In this document: piece after piece, positions 1 to 9,431 of the stretch
Layout of the letters: every line of letters starts with the position of its first letter
Position numbering within the stretch: position 1 is the stretch's first letter
DNA from: Bin5 sp965208965
GTDB taxonomy: Bacteria; Chloroflexota; Anaerolineae; Caldilineales; Caldilineaceae
NCBI GenBank assembly: GCA_965208965.1
Contig: OZ242384.1
Coordinates: forward strand, 3,038,001-3,102,000
Length of the DNA stretch: 64,000 nucleotides
Direction of reading: 5' to 3'
Program-made: the position numbers and the translations under genes
The notes under the pieces: generated by a model
Databases searched by the model: none
What the model saw: the letters and a program-made list of their open reading frames with translations, nothing else
What the model was told of the DNA's origin: nothing

Positions 1-484
1 ACAGCCACATACGCGGCTCAAAACCGAACCAGCCCAGCGCCTCGTTGAGGATGCCGAACTCAGGGTGCAGAACGCGTTGCCAGACCACCGCACTCGCAAC
101 CAAGGGCACGATAATCGGCATGTAGAATCCGGCCCGGTAAAAGTCCCGGAAGCGGATCCTTTGCGTCAGCGCCAGCGCCAGCGTGAATGAAATTGTAAGT
201 TGGATCGGGACCGCGAAGATTGTGTAAAACGCACTGTTGTAGAGGCTGAGATTGACCTTCGGGTCTTTGAACATCCGCGCCAGATTGGCGAAACCCACGA
301 ATGACGGCGGGCTCAGAAGATCCCATTCAACAAAGATCAGATACACCGAATAGAGCATCGGGAAGGCGATGAAAACCGAGAACCCGATGATAAACGGTGA
401 GGCAAAAAGATAGCCTGCAATCCAGTCCCGCAGTTGGCGTTTCGATATGCGACGCCTGCCTGCAGGCGCAGTCGTTACGGCCAT
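1..484 (-). CDS. Sugar ABC transporter permease, MalF/UgpA type (3' end outside window)
   Basis: Inner-membrane permease of a carbohydrate ABC importer. Translation from the ATG at 484 gives a short basic N-terminus (RRRISKRQLRDWIAGYLFASP), a first membrane segment with the family-typical run SPFIIGFSVFIAFPMLYSVYL, then NLARMFKDPKV, a second segment near FAVPIQLTISFTLALAL and the start of a third near MPIIVPLVASAVVWQRVLHPEFG. About 161 codons are visible; the family is usually 290-310 residues, so the rest, including the EAA loop, lies beyond the left edge. It follows the binding protein at 543-1937 by 58 bases on the same strand, so the two are probably one operon. Substrate is unknown; sugar is inferred from the family. 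Confidence 0.85.
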   Translation of the reverse strand, partial: MAVTTAPAGRRRISKRQLRDWIAGYLFASPFIIGFSVFIAFPMLYSVYLIFVEWDLLSPPSFVGFANLARMFKDPKVNLSLYNSAFYTIFAVPIQLTISFTLALALTQRIRFRDFYRAGFYMPIIVPLVASAVVWQRVLHPEFGILNEALGWFGFEPRMWL

Positions 485-542
485 TTAGGCTCCTCGAGGG
501 GGTGGCTATGCTGCTCGCCACCCCCCGTTCAACACAACTCTC

Positions 543-1937
543 TTATCCCTGCTTCGCCCAGTGGGCATCGAGCAGACCCTGCACACCTTCATTGACTGCC
601 GACATGACGTCGGCGGCCGTGGCGCTGTTTGCCAGCATTGGATCCCAGCCAACCGGCTTCGCGACCTCACTCCAGATCTGGCCGCGAGAGACGCCGCCGA
701 TAACGTCCACTTCTGAGCGTAGGAAGGCGTTGCTGAATGCCGCCGCGTTGGAGACGCCGAAGCGTTCTTCAATCGTCGGACCCCAGAAGTTCTCGACCAG
801 GTCCGCGGTATTGGGGATACGCCCTGTGATGGTCGAATAGATCTTCTGGCCGTCCTCGCCGCCCATATAGTGGACAAAGTCCCAGGCTGCGTCGACCAGA
901 TCGGACTTGGGCACGCAAACGCCCTCGGCCCAGCCGCGATGCGGCCGGCTCTCGTCTGCCATCTGCGGCATCATGACCACGTCAAACTCAATCTGCTTGC
1001 CCTCGTCACGCAGCTCCGGGCTGTTGAGCCGCGGGAAGAACCAGGGGCCTTCATACTTCATGGCCGCGTTGCCGGTGTCGATCGTGTTGGTGCCGCCTTC
1101 CAGGTCGGCCGGCGTCGGCGAGATTCCCAAACTGTACATGAAGTCCTGGGCCACCAGCTGTAGAATATCGATGATCTCCGGCTGGTCGAACATGGCCGTG
1201 CGCGGATCCACCAACTCATCGAACTCCTGAACGCCGGTGGAGCGGATCCAGTGGATGTCGCGTGCATAGCTGCCGTTGGCCTGATAGCCGTACATCTTGG
1301 AGTCGCCGTCCGTGCTGGTCAGCTGCTCGGCTGTGCTGACGAAATCGTCAAACGTCCAGTCATCCGTCGGATAGGCAACGCCGGCCTCGTCAAATGCGTT
1401 CTTCGCATAGAACATCACCATCACACCGGACTGGAGCGGAATCAGATAGCGGCTCCCGTCGCGACGTGTGCTGAACTCGATGCTGTCTACACCGTCCGGA
1501 TACGGGCCACTGAAGTTGTCCCGCTCAATGTAAGCGTCGATCGGGGCCAGCAGCCCGGCGTCGCTGAAGGGCTGCCACTCCCACCCCTGGAACGATGCTA
1601 TCTCAGGTACGACACCGCCTGCAAAAGAAGTCTGCAATTTCGTGTAATAGTCCACGCCCGTGCCGCTAATCGACGGCTTGACTGTGACGTTCGGGTTCTG
1701 CTCGCCATAGGTGGTCGCCAGCTCTTCCCAGGCAGGGATATCGGAAGCGTCGCCCCAGGCGAAAAAGTCCAGTTCTATGTCCTCGGCGGCCGGGGCCGCG
1801 CTGCCGCTTGCTCCACCGCCGGCCGGCGCTGGCGCCGGACACGCTGCGAGTAGCAATGTCGTGGAACCAATACCAATTCCTTGCAGAAACTTTCGCCGGG
1901 ATACCTGGCGGCTCCTGCTCTGTAGAGCGTCTCTCAT
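543..1937 (-). CDS. Extracellular sugar-binding lipoprotein of ABC transporter
   Basis: A 464-residue substrate-binding protein of the family-1 solute-binding type (MalE/UgpB-like). The N-terminus has a twin-arginine-like stretch SRRKFLQGIGIG followed by a hydrophobic core and a lipobox LLLAAC, so the mature protein is probably a lipid-anchored receptor exported by Tat. A Gly/Ala/Pro-rich linker follows (PAPAPAGGGASGSAAPAA). The body contains typical elements: FFAWGD, WEELATTYGEQNPNVTV, a central GNAAMKYEGPWFFP and C-terminal GRIPNTADLVENFW. The ATG at 1937 has a strong ribosome site, AAGGAGGGAACA, just upstream. The permease at 1-484 follows. Substrate cannot be read from the sequence. Confidence 0.9.
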   Translation of the reverse strand: MRDALQSRSRQVSRRKFLQGIGIGSTTLLLAACPAPAPAGGGASGSAAPAAEDIELDFFAWGDASDIPAWEELATTYGEQNPNVTVKPSISGTGVDYYTKLQTSFAGGVVPEIASFQGWEWQPFSDAGLLAPIDAYIERDNFSGPYPDGVDSIEFSTRRDGSRYLIPLQSGVMVMFYAKNAFDEAGVAYPTDDWTFDDFVSTAEQLTSTDGDSKMYGYQANGSYARDIHWIRSTGVQEFDELVDPRTAMFDQPEIIDILQLVAQDFMYSLGISPTPADLEGGTNTIDTGNAAMKYEGPWFFPRLNSPELRDEGKQIEFDVVMMPQMADESRPHRGWAEGVCVPKSDLVDAAWDFVHYMGGEDGQKIYSTITGRIPNTADLVENFWGPTIEERFGVSNAAAFSNAFLRSEVDVIGGVSRGQIWSEVAKPVGWDPMLANSATAADVMSAVNEGVQGLLDAHWAKQG

Positions 1938-2316
1938 TGTTCCCTCCTTACAGGGTTGAGCTTCGGACTATAAATTGATTGTGAACCGATGGATGGCCCG
2001 AGGCGTGGCGGCAACTCGATGAGGTCCGTAATGCCAGCCCGGGTGGGAGGTTCGGCATAGGATACATTACTTGGTTGAATTCGTCACATTTGAGCAGGTG
2101 CAGGAGAGTAAACGGCTGTGCAGCCGCATCTATAAACCAACAACTAACCTCCTCCTAATTTGCGCCTACCGGCGGGTCCTGCGATCGGTGGGGCAGTTGC
2201 GCTGAATGTACTCTGGGCAACTCCAATCAGCGGCGCGTCTAAGAACCCCGCGCGTTCTTTCGCCCCTTTGGATGCACTTCCCTAAACCAATAGGGCTCCT
2301 TAACGACCGCCTACTC
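1938..2316. other. Intergenic, upstream of the sugar-binding protein gene
   Basis: No convincing gene. On the minus strand a very strong Shine-Dalgarno-like run (AGGAGGAGGT, plus-strand 2147-2156) lies about 190 bases before the binding-protein start. It is followed only by tiny frames: TTG at 2140, or ATG at 2129 giving 19 codons. A hairpin CGGCTG-CA-CAGCCG lies at about 2113-2126. This may be a leader of the transporter operon or the rest of a lost gene. No promoter close to consensus was recognised. Confidence 0.4.
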
Positions 2317-3048
2317 TCAGGCTACATCCTGATAGGGACCACGATTTCCTGGCGGCAGCAGCGCGGCGACCTGCATCATGGCTTCGTGGGCCAGAGCGTC
2401 CAACTGTTGCCGCCTCTGGCGTCGGGGCAAATCTTCGGGGATCGTCATCGGTCCAAAGGGGTGGCCGACACGAATCCGCACCTGTGTCCGGCGTAACCGG
2501 CGAAGGTTGACGAGGATCTTTTCGCTTCCCAGCACGGCAACTGGCAGTAGACGGGCCTGCGCCTGTGTCGCGAGCAGACCGATCCCCGATTGCGCTCGTA
2601 TCAACTTGGCGCTGTGACGAGCCGTGTGCCCGGCGATCTGTTCGATTCGTTCTCCCCGCTCCCGGGCCCCCGCCATTGCTGGGTCGATGCCTCCTTCCGG
2701 AAAAACGCCCACTGTACGACCTTCTCTCAGGGCCGCCAGAGCCGTCCGCAGCGCTTTGCGGTCCACCTGTCCTCGCCAGATCGGGATCAGATTGAATGTG
2801 CGGCTGAGGAAACGGAAGAAACAGACGCGTTCGGTCTCAATGGCGAGCAGGAATGCGACGCGAAACGGCAGGAATATCATCAGGAGCGGGCCGTCGAACC
2901 AGCTGAAATGGTTTGAAACGAGGATCAGAGCTTCACTGCGGGGAATGTGCTCCAGGCCACTAACCGAAACCGAAAGAAACAGGTTGACAATTACGCGGCC
3001 CATGAAAACTAGAATCGACTGGAGGATGGACTGTAGTGCGGCGTACAT
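2317..3048 (-). CDS. 1-acyl-sn-glycerol-3-phosphate acyltransferase family (PlsC-like)
   Basis: Membrane-associated acyltransferase of about 243 residues, probably transferring an acyl chain to lysophosphatidic acid or a related lipid. The catalytic block NHFSWFDG matches the family motif NHxxxxD; further down FPEGGIDP is the second substrate-binding block. A hydrophobic N-terminal stretch (LQSILVFMGRVIVNLFLSVSVSG) should anchor it. I chose the ATG at 3048, which has AAGGA 7 bases upstream; a longer frame opening at 3123 would run into the neighbouring reductase. The reductase gene at 3066-4028 ends 17 bases upstream on the same strand, so co-transcription is likely. It could also act on another lysolipid; the family is certain, the substrate is not. 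Confidence 0.82.
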   Translation of the reverse strand: MYAALQSILQSILVFMGRVIVNLFLSVSVSGLEHIPRSEALILVSNHFSWFDGPLLMIFLPFRVAFLLAIETERVCFFRFLSRTFNLIPIWRGQVDRKALRTALAALREGRTVGVFPEGGIDPAMAGARERGERIEQIAGHTARHSAKLIRAQSGIGLLATQAQARLLPVAVLGSEKILVNLRRLRRTQVRIRVGHPFGPMTIPEDLPRRQRRQQLDALAHEAMMQVAALLPPGNRGPYQDVA

Positions 3049-3065
3049 GGAGCAGTCCTTTGCGA

Positions 3066-4028
3066 CTAGCCTGGCAACGGAGCATTGGACTCTATCAAAC
3101 CGCTTTCGTGGAGGTCCTGCCACATCGCCGCAGGCGCTTCCACATCCCAGATTGCTCGGTTGTCATCCGCCTCGACCGTTGTCGCCGAACCGATTACAAG
3201 TGACGCGATTGCAGGATGGGCCCCAGCGAAATGCAGGGCTGCTACGTGCAACGGCACACCATGCCTGGTCGTTATCTCTTGGAGACGCCCCGCCTTTGCC
3301 AGAATCTCTGCAGGTGCGTCTTCGTAGTTGTACTTCGCGCCTGAAATTGGGCCCGTTGCCAGAATGCCACTGTTGTAAACCCCGCCCAGAAAGATGCTTA
3401 CATCGTTTTCAGTACACCAATTCAGAAATTCCAGCGAAGTTTGCTCCAGGAGTGTATAACGGCCTGCCAGCAGAAAGCAGTTTACGTCGATGTTTTTGGC
3501 GAACTCCCACTCCATCTCCCACTGGTTCATGCCCGCGCCCACCGCGCCGATGACGCCTTGCTCTCTCAGGTCAACGAGGGCAGGGAACGCCTCGTCCATC
3601 GCCTGCCGAAAGTGAACCTCCTCGTTCTCAAAATCGGGGTCATGCACAAGCAGTATGTCAACTCGATCCATCCCCAATCTTTCGAGGCTGTCTTCGATGC
3701 TTTTCATAACGCCATCCCGACTATAGTCGAAGTAGATCGACTTGTCCGGGCGCACGATGCGGCCAATCTTAGTCTGGATTACTACCTCGTCGCGAGGAAC
3801 GCCCCGCAACGCTGCGCCGAGCCGCCGCTCCGCCTCTCCCGTACCGTACAGAGGCGCCGTATCAAAGAACCGAATGCCGTTCTCGTAGGAGTGTTGCACC
3901 GTCGCAAGGGCCTCCGCATCGTCGATGGGATCGTAGAGATTACCGATCGGGGCCGTGCCCATGCCCAATCGAGTAACTTGCAGATTGGTTTTGCCGACCT
4001 GTGCACTGGGGAGCGCGGTTGCTGTCAT
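3066..4028 (-). CDS. Aldo/keto reductase, D-threo-aldose 1-dehydrogenase-like
   Basis: NAD(P)-dependent oxidoreductase with the TIM-barrel fold, about 320 residues. Seen: LGMGTAPIGNLYDP near the N-terminus, the catalytic region IRFFDTAPLYGTGEAERRLG (Asp and Tyr of the tetrad), VVIQTKIGRIV (Lys) and DILLVHDPD (His). This arrangement resembles the subgroup containing D-threo-aldose (L-fucose) dehydrogenases and pyridoxal dehydrogenases rather than the Kv-beta group. The ATG at 4028 is preceded by GGAGGAACCAG. Its proximity to sugar transport genes fits a role in sugar catabolism, but that is inference. Confidence 0.87.
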   Translation of the reverse strand: MTATALPSAQVGKTNLQVTRLGMGTAPIGNLYDPIDDAEALATVQHSYENGIRFFDTAPLYGTGEAERRLGAALRGVPRDEVVIQTKIGRIVRPDKSIYFDYSRDGVMKSIEDSLERLGMDRVDILLVHDPDFENEEVHFRQAMDEAFPALVDLREQGVIGAVGAGMNQWEMEWEFAKNIDVNCFLLAGRYTLLEQTSLEFLNWCTENDVSIFLGGVYNSGILATGPISGAKYNYEDAPAEILAKAGRLQEITTRHGVPLHVAALHFAGAHPAIASLVIGSATTVEADDNRAIWDVEAPAAMWQDLHESGLIESNAPLPG

Positions 4029-4639
4029 CTGGTTCCTCCGTGTACTGCTGATGGCTCGCTGAGAATCGCGTGCTGGGCTTTGAAGCCTGTACACGGCAGC
4101 ATGCGAGTTTCCCCCCTGCTGCCGGCCTGTTCTGCATGCGCCTGCACTTGCAACGGCGCACGACAGCTTCTTTCAGGAGGTCAGTCAGAGTCTTTCGTAC
4201 GATCCGTGTTCCCAAAACTTCCAATGACTTCAAGTGTGCCGCGGGAATTGTACATCATCCGCGGTTGTTACGCCATCTGATTTCGTTCGGGGGTCAGGGC
4301 AATTGCATCTTATCAGGCTATTTTTTGGGAGGCTGTCTGAAACGCCTGGCCAGGCCTGGCGCCTGCCCCGAATCTCTCCAAGAACCCGTAAACAATTTCA
4401 CCCGCCGCCCGCACTGGAATCCCGCCAGACTGCTCTCCCCTCTCTCCTCGCCCTTCTGTGTCCGGACGCAAGCGACCTCACTTGTGCGGGGAGATGGGTT
4501 AAGCAACGGCTCCCTCCGTCTGGCCGCCACCACTGGCCCCGAACGACCGAGCACCGCGGTTCCGACCTCTGCAGATAAGTATGGAGGTAGGGGCAGGTGA
4601 ACATTCCATAGCCTGGAGAGTGACCGTCGCAGCCTGCCG
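4029..4639. repeat. Intergenic region with dispersed C-rich repeat segments
   Basis: No gene recognised in about 610 bases. Two segments recur elsewhere. The part at 4358-4410 (GGCGCCTGCCC ... TCTCTCCAA ... ACCCG ... TTTCACCCGCCG) aligns with 63502-63555. The part at 4436-4455 (CTCTCTCCTCGCCCTTCT) matches a pyrimidine-rich motif also found at about 20787-20806, 21023-21038 and, on the other strand, 48038-48049. Confidence 0.55.
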
Positions 4640-5860
4640 CTATGTCAGCTGTGCGTGGAAGGCATCCATCTGGGGCAGTATCTTGTCCCAGGCGAAATGA
4701 TGCCCGACAAAGGCGCGGGCCGCCTCGCCAAGAGTGCGGCCGCGATTTCCGCCGGCCGCCTGATCGCGCAGGAGGGACAAGACTGCGTCGGCGAATGACC
4801 GGGGGTCGTCGGCGATCAGAAGATGCTCACCATCGCGCACCGGGATCCCTTCAACTCCAAGAGATGTGCTTACGATGGGTCGGGCGCAGGCCATCGCCTC
4901 CAGAATCTTGAAACGTGTGCCTCCCCCCACTCGCATTGGCGCCAAATAGATCGACGAAGCGTGAATGTAGGGCACAATGTCTTCAACGGCGCCGGTTAGC
5001 TCGACGTCCGGCAAATTGCGCAACCTGTCCAGCCGGTGATGCGGCGACATGCCGGCGATCTGCAGCCGGACCCTCTGATGCCTGCTGATGAGTGGCAGGA
5101 CTTTCAGCCCGAACCAGAGCATGGCGTCCACATTGGGACGATAATCCATCTTTCCCGTGAAGACCAGCAAAGGAGGGCTCGTCTCCGGAAGCGGCTCCGG
5201 TACATAGCGAGAGATCTCAATTCCGTTGGGAACGCTGACGGTTGGGGTTTGCCCTGCTAACGAAGACAGCGCCCGTCGGTCCGGTTCGCTGACAGCAACA
5301 ATTCCGTCAACGGCCTGGCAGAACGCCTTTTCATAGTGATACAGTTTCTGCCACTGTAGCAAGCTGTAGCAGGCGGCATGCCAGCGGCTCGGACTGCGGG
5401 CGTCCATCAGCGCGGCGCGTTTCTGCAGCAGGAACTCGGCGTTGTGTGCGTCAAAAACAACTGGAGGACCGCCACCGGCGGCGTTCAGGACCTGGAAGCC
5501 GTATGGCGCCATCTCCAGACCCTCAACCTGGACGAGATCATAGTTCTCCTCGGCTAGCATTCTCCGCAGGGCTGAGTGAAAGCCATCTTGTTCCAAGCGC
5601 AACGCCATGTCCGGTCTGATCGCGAGGAGGGAATCGAGAAGGCGGCTATATGAAGAACGCTCAGGCTGACGGAAACCTTCTACCCGCGAACAGATCTTCG
5701 TTAGACTCGGATCAGGCCATTCCTCGTCCTGGGGCGAAAGGCAAGTCAGGAGATGAACCTCGTGGTTTGAGGCGCAATGGTGCAGCAGATGATAGTTACG
5801 AAGAGCTGCTCCCTGCCGCGGAGGGTAAGGGGACTGTGGGGTAAGGAAGAGGATTTTCAT
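4640..5860 (-). CDS. GT4-type glycosyltransferase
   Basis: A 406-residue GT-B fold glycosyltransferase, likely cytoplasmic and acting on cell-surface polysaccharide or a lipid-linked sugar. It opens MKILFLTPQSPYPPRQGAALRN, the usual first beta strand and loop of GT4. The C-terminal half has FTGKMDYRPNVDAMLWF and GGTRFKILEAMACARPIVST, in which the E-x7-E-like donor-binding block is modified to KILEAMA; then GVEGIPVRDGEHLL. The family resembles the PEP-CTERM/Stp2-type sugar transferases. It starts 9 bases after the preceding glycosyltransferase on the same strand. Donor and acceptor are unknown. Confidence 0.85.
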   Translation of the reverse strand: MKILFLTPQSPYPPRQGAALRNYHLLHHCASNHEVHLLTCLSPQDEEWPDPSLTKICSRVEGFRQPERSSYSRLLDSLLAIRPDMALRLEQDGFHSALRRMLAEENYDLVQVEGLEMAPYGFQVLNAAGGGPPVVFDAHNAEFLLQKRAALMDARSPSRWHAACYSLLQWQKLYHYEKAFCQAVDGIVAVSEPDRRALSSLAGQTPTVSVPNGIEISRYVPEPLPETSPPLLVFTGKMDYRPNVDAMLWFGLKVLPLISRHQRVRLQIAGMSPHHRLDRLRNLPDVELTGAVEDIVPYIHASSIYLAPMRVGGGTRFKILEAMACARPIVSTSLGVEGIPVRDGEHLLIADDPRSFADAVLSLLRDQAAGGNRGRTLGEAARAFVGHHFAWDKILPQMDAFHAQLT

Positions 5861-5869
5861 CGACGGACG

Positions 5870-7021
5870 TCAGGCAGAGGAGTGATGCGCAGGCGCGGCC
5901 GGAACCGATGTCCTGTCGCAAACCATCCTATAGACGTCAAGTGTTTCGGAGGCGGCCCGGCTCCAGCTGAATACGGAGGCTCGCTGCAGTCCCTTTTGGC
6001 TCAGCTCCTTGTGCAGTTCATCCTCTGTCAGGAGCCGGTGCATTGCGACTGCGATCTCTTCCCAGTCGGACGGGTCGATGATAAGCCCGGCATCGCCGAC
6101 AACCTCCGGCATGCTGCTGGTGTTGCTCACGATTGTCGGTGTGCCGCAGGCCATAGCCTCCAGCGGCGACAGTCCGAACCCTTCGTAATATGCCGGATGG
6201 GCATGGCAACGTGCGCCGACGAAAAGCTGATGAAGGTCCTCGTCTGGCACACGGCCCAAAAAGAAGGTGCTCTGTCCAAGGTCCAGTTGCTCGACTTTCC
6301 GATAGACCTCCTCATATAACCAGCCGGGCTTTCCGGCCAGTACAAGGCCAGTGTCCTCGCCGCCATAGTACTTCCGGAGGTGGTGAAAGGCTTCCAGCAG
6401 GCCTCCAATATTCTTGCGCGGTTCGATCGTGCTGACAAAGAATATGTATTTCTCCGGGATACCATACTTTCTCTGCATGGCCGTAAGGCATTCCTCTTGC
6501 AACAGAGGGACATAATGGGGCGCCGCGGCCTCGTAGATGACGCTGATCTTTTTGGGTGAAGCGCCGAGTTGCTTGACTACGTCCCTCTTTGTACTCTCGC
6601 TCGGCACAATTATGTGCCGGGCATGGCTTACCGCTCTGTCAATCTGACTGTAATAGGCTGCGTGAGACTCAGTCAGAAAATGGGGCCAGCGCAGGAAGGC
6701 GAGATCGTGGACGGTGATGACCGAAGGAACTCTGCTGCGAAGAGGAGGAATAAAATCAGTACTGTGAAGCAGGTCCAGAGTGTGGAAAGACAGTTCTGCC
6801 GCCAACATTGGCTGCTCCACGCGCGTATGCACAGGCGTGAACAAAGTACGCCTGTGAAAGTTTGGCGCGTTTGTCAGCGGTTCCCGTTGTTTGCGGTGTT
6901 GGAAAACCGTGTACGATGTTTCCCGATCCAGCTGTGCAAGCTCTTCTATGAGATGCTTCGTATAGCGACTGATTCCTGCCGGCTGGTGATAACTCAGCCT
7001 GGCGTCAATGCCAATTCGCAT
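5870..7021 (-). CDS. GT4 glycosyltransferase (mannosyltransferase-like)
   Basis: A 383-residue GT4 enzyme. The N-terminus MRIGIDARLSYHQPAGISRYTKHLIEEL is the acceptor-domain opening typical of mannosyltransferases such as MtfB/WbaZ. The donor domain has STIEPRKNIGGLLEAF (the conserved Arg-Lys pair) and YYEGFGLSPLEAMACGTPTIVS, with the full E-x7-E motif, and then SSMPEVVGDAGLIIDP. It is the first gene of a two-gene unit with 4640-5860; the intergenic distance of 9 bases implies translation of both from one message. The usual donor for this subgroup is GDP-mannose or UDP-glucose, which cannot be settled here. Confidence 0.88.
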   Translation of the reverse strand: MRIGIDARLSYHQPAGISRYTKHLIEELAQLDRETSYTVFQHRKQREPLTNAPNFHRRTLFTPVHTRVEQPMLAAELSFHTLDLLHSTDFIPPLRSRVPSVITVHDLAFLRWPHFLTESHAAYYSQIDRAVSHARHIIVPSESTKRDVVKQLGASPKKISVIYEAAAPHYVPLLQEECLTAMQRKYGIPEKYIFFVSTIEPRKNIGGLLEAFHHLRKYYGGEDTGLVLAGKPGWLYEEVYRKVEQLDLGQSTFFLGRVPDEDLHQLFVGARCHAHPAYYEGFGLSPLEAMACGTPTIVSNTSSMPEVVGDAGLIIDPSDWEEIAVAMHRLLTEDELHKELSQKGLQRASVFSWSRAASETLDVYRMVCDRTSVPAAPAHHSSA

Positions 7022-7204
7022 AATCCCGACGATTCTCTATGTGGAGAAATCTGGTCTGCGCGCCTCCTGGCTCCAAGTACAACAGCAGTCCGCATTCGGA
7101 GGCTGTATACCTTGAGGATCAGGCAACTCTACACGTGTGCAGACAAACGCGTAGCATTGTATCAGTATCCCCAAAGTCGGTCAAATGGCCCCGAAATTCC
7201 ACCC

Positions 7205-7660
7205 TCACCGGCTGGTCTTTAGTTCGATGATCGAGCCCAAGAGCTCCTCCGTATCCAGATAGGCCCACACAGCTCCAGGGTCCAATGTTGAACCCCCGCT
7301 TTGGAGGATATCCACCTCCAAGTCCCGCGCGACCCCCTCCGGATCGGGAACGCGAAAGAGCAGGTGGTGTAATCCCTCCCCCTTTTCTTCCAAGAACTCC
7401 GAGTAGATGTTGTCGCCTTCAAGAGGCTCGATAAACTCGATCTGCACGGCGCCTGTCTCGATGAAAGCCAACCGCATTCGAAAGTTTCCTGGCCTCCCTC
7501 GAAATGTCGATTGGGCATCTAGAGTGCTTCCCTCAGGCGGCCAATCCACGACCTGTGCGGGCTCCAATTCAAAACGCTCTGTCCACGCATCGGCGGCAGC
7601 CCGTGCATCGCGAACGACGATTCCCACCTGTACAATTGATCCCAATTCGATTCTTTTCAT
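7205..7660 (-). CDS. VOC-family protein, methylmalonyl-CoA epimerase-like
   Basis: A 151-residue vicinal-oxygen-chelate protein with two beta-alpha-beta-beta-beta repeats. Seen: VQVGIVVRDARAAADAW, VQIEFIEPLEGDNIYSEFLEEKGEGLHHLLFRVPD and a final SIIELK. EGLHHLLF and the EFIEP block are characteristic of methylmalonyl-CoA epimerases. The first metal ligand, normally His, appears as Gln (VQVGIV). The ATG at 7660 (MKRIELGSIVQ) is chosen over an upstream start at 7717 because homologues begin here. No methylmalonyl-CoA mutase lies nearby, so another VOC reaction is possible. Confidence 0.7.
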   Translation of the reverse strand: MKRIELGSIVQVGIVVRDARAAADAWTERFELEPAQVVDWPPEGSTLDAQSTFRGRPGNFRMRLAFIETGAVQIEFIEPLEGDNIYSEFLEEKGEGLHHLLFRVPDPEGVARDLEVDILQSGGSTLDPGAVWAYLDTEELLGSIIELKTSR

Positions 7661-7907
7661 AAGCGCATCCGGCAACCAGGTCCTGTTCTCCAGTAAGCAT
7701 CGGACCGAAACCTGCACCCCCGCAGCGAGGTCAAGCCCACTAACTGGCCGCTGATGTGCGGCACTGCTCTCGACAGCCTGTGCATTCCCTCTTCTCCTTC
7801 CCAGATGAATATCTGGCGCAAGATTCTGACGCAGCTACTTTTGATGAATCTGTGGGATAATACCAACTGCCAACCTGAAAGCCAAACAGTCCTGCAGGAG
7901 AGACCAG

Positions 7908-9002
7908 ATGATAATTCAGGATATCAAAACAACCGTACTGTCCCTGCCCCATTTGCCGGGATTTCAGGATGCGACAATCCGCCATATCTCTCAAGGGCGC
8001 AGCCAGTGTTTCGTCCATGTTCACTCAGACCAGGGGCTGGTGGGATTGGGCGGAGGCGTCACCGCGGCGCGCGAGGTGATCGAACGTACGCTCAAGCCCA
8101 TTCTTATCGGTCAGAATGCCCTGCACATAGAAAAGCTGTGGGACGACATGTTCTGGGCGATTCGGGGCGTAGGTCGCAAGGGGCTTGCCTTCAGCGCACT
8201 GTCGGCTGTGGACATCGCTCTCTGGGATCTGAAGGCGAAATACTACGAAACGCCTCTCTATAGGCTGCTGGGGCCGTACACGGAGTCGGTACCGGTCTAC
8301 GGCAGCGGCGGCTGGACCCACTTCAACCAGGATGAGCTGGTGGCGGAACAGTGCGGTTACGTGGAGCGCGGTATGAAGGCCGTGAAGATGAAGGTCGGCA
8401 AGGATTTCGGCCAGAGTGAACAGGAGGATGTGGCTCGCCTCGCGGCGGTGCGAGAGGCCGTCGGCCCTGATGTGCAAATATACACCGACGCCAATAACGG
8501 ATATTACGCCAAGCAGGCCATCCGCATGGCGCGAATCTTTGAACAGTACGATGTAGGCTGGTTTGAGGAACCGGTCTTGGCAGACGATATCGAAGGTCTG
8601 GCTGCGGTTGCCAAAGCCATCGATATTCCCGTTGCGACCGGTGAACACGAATACACCAAGTATGGGTTCCGTGATCTCATTGCCCGGGGCGGCGCCGACA
8701 TCGTGCAGCCCGACGTGGGCCGCGTTGGCGGAATCACCGAGTGGATGAAGGTCGCCCACCTTGCCCACGCCTTCAACCTGCCGGTTGCCCCCCATGCATA
8801 CCAGCTCATTCATCTGCATATGGCTTGCGCCACACCGAATTTGAAAGTCGTCGAATACCTGGGTACGGTGGAAATGGCAGACCGTATCTTCTACAGTTCC
8901 TTTGATGAGCCGCTGGACGGCGCCTGGTCCCCCGATCCTGACAAACATGGGCTGGGTCTGGAACTTGACCCGGATGCGGTCAAACACTATGCTGTAGAGT
9001 GA
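7908..9002 (+). CDS. Mandelate racemase/muconate lactonizing enzyme family (sugar acid dehydratase-like)
   Basis: Enolase-superfamily enzyme of 364 residues. It has the N-terminal capping domain and a TIM barrel with the catalytic KxK (MKAVKMKVGKDF, near residues 162-166), metal ligands in YTDANNGYY (Asp), WFEEPV (Glu) and ATGEHEYT (Glu), and the Asp-His dyad QPDVGRVGG and VAPHAYQ that marks the mandelate racemase subgroup. Members commonly dehydrate or epimerise sugar acids. The ATG at 7908 follows GCAGGAGAGACCAG. It is divergent from the VOC gene, with about 250 bases between them. The exact substrate is not readable. Confidence 0.88.
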   Translation: MIIQDIKTTVLSLPHLPGFQDATIRHISQGRSQCFVHVHSDQGLVGLGGGVTAAREVIERTLKPILIGQNALHIEKLWDDMFWAIRGVGRKGLAFSALSAVDIALWDLKAKYYETPLYRLLGPYTESVPVYGSGGWTHFNQDELVAEQCGYVERGMKAVKMKVGKDFGQSEQEDVARLAAVREAVGPDVQIYTDANNGYYAKQAIRMARIFEQYDVGWFEEPVLADDIEGLAAVAKAIDIPVATGEHEYTKYGFRDLIARGGADIVQPDVGRVGGITEWMKVAHLAHAFNLPVAPHAYQLIHLHMACATPNLKVVEYLGTVEMADRIFYSSFDEPLDGAWSPDPDKHGLGLELDPDAVKHYAVE

Positions 9003-9431
9003 GATTCGCCGCCTGCCAGTCGAGCGCGCAGAGTCAGAGCTGGACGAGTTGAACACTTCCTTCATTAAGATGGGCGGACTACCTTTCGACTTGGCGGGAA
9101 AGGCCGCACCAGCTCTTCACTCTTGAGACAGCTTAGCGGCTCTCAGCCAGAGTACTGCCTGCGCGGGCTTACCCCATGCGGTGGAAGCCGCTACTGGGAT
9201 TTCAGTTACGGGGCAAGGATGAACTCTGAGCGTTGCACGGTTGATCGCACTTTCCGTCAAGTGGTACAATTCATATCCAGATTCGCCCTTTCTGTCTATC
9301 AGGTTGAACTGTTTAGACCGTTCTTCCAATGCGACCTGAAAGCGCGGCATACACAGCAAAGAACGGTTTTCCTGACAAGCAAAGCGAATCGAACGCAACT
9401 ATTCCAATAAGGCGCCCCGAAAGAAAGAAAA
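9003..9431. other. Intergenic, possible short gene remnant
   Basis: No complete gene seen. In the frame opened after the TAG at 8995, codons up to a TGA at about 9124 read as a coding-like stretch (…RRLPVERAESELDELN…), then GGLPFDLAG, with no clear start or ribosome site. I do not recognise it; it may be a remnant or chance. The rest is plain sequence up to the start at 9432. Confidence 0.3.

Noticed and set aside
8025..9065. A 346-codon frame antisense to the enolase-superfamily gene
   Set aside because: Shadow frame; composition and motifs belong to the plus-strand gene.
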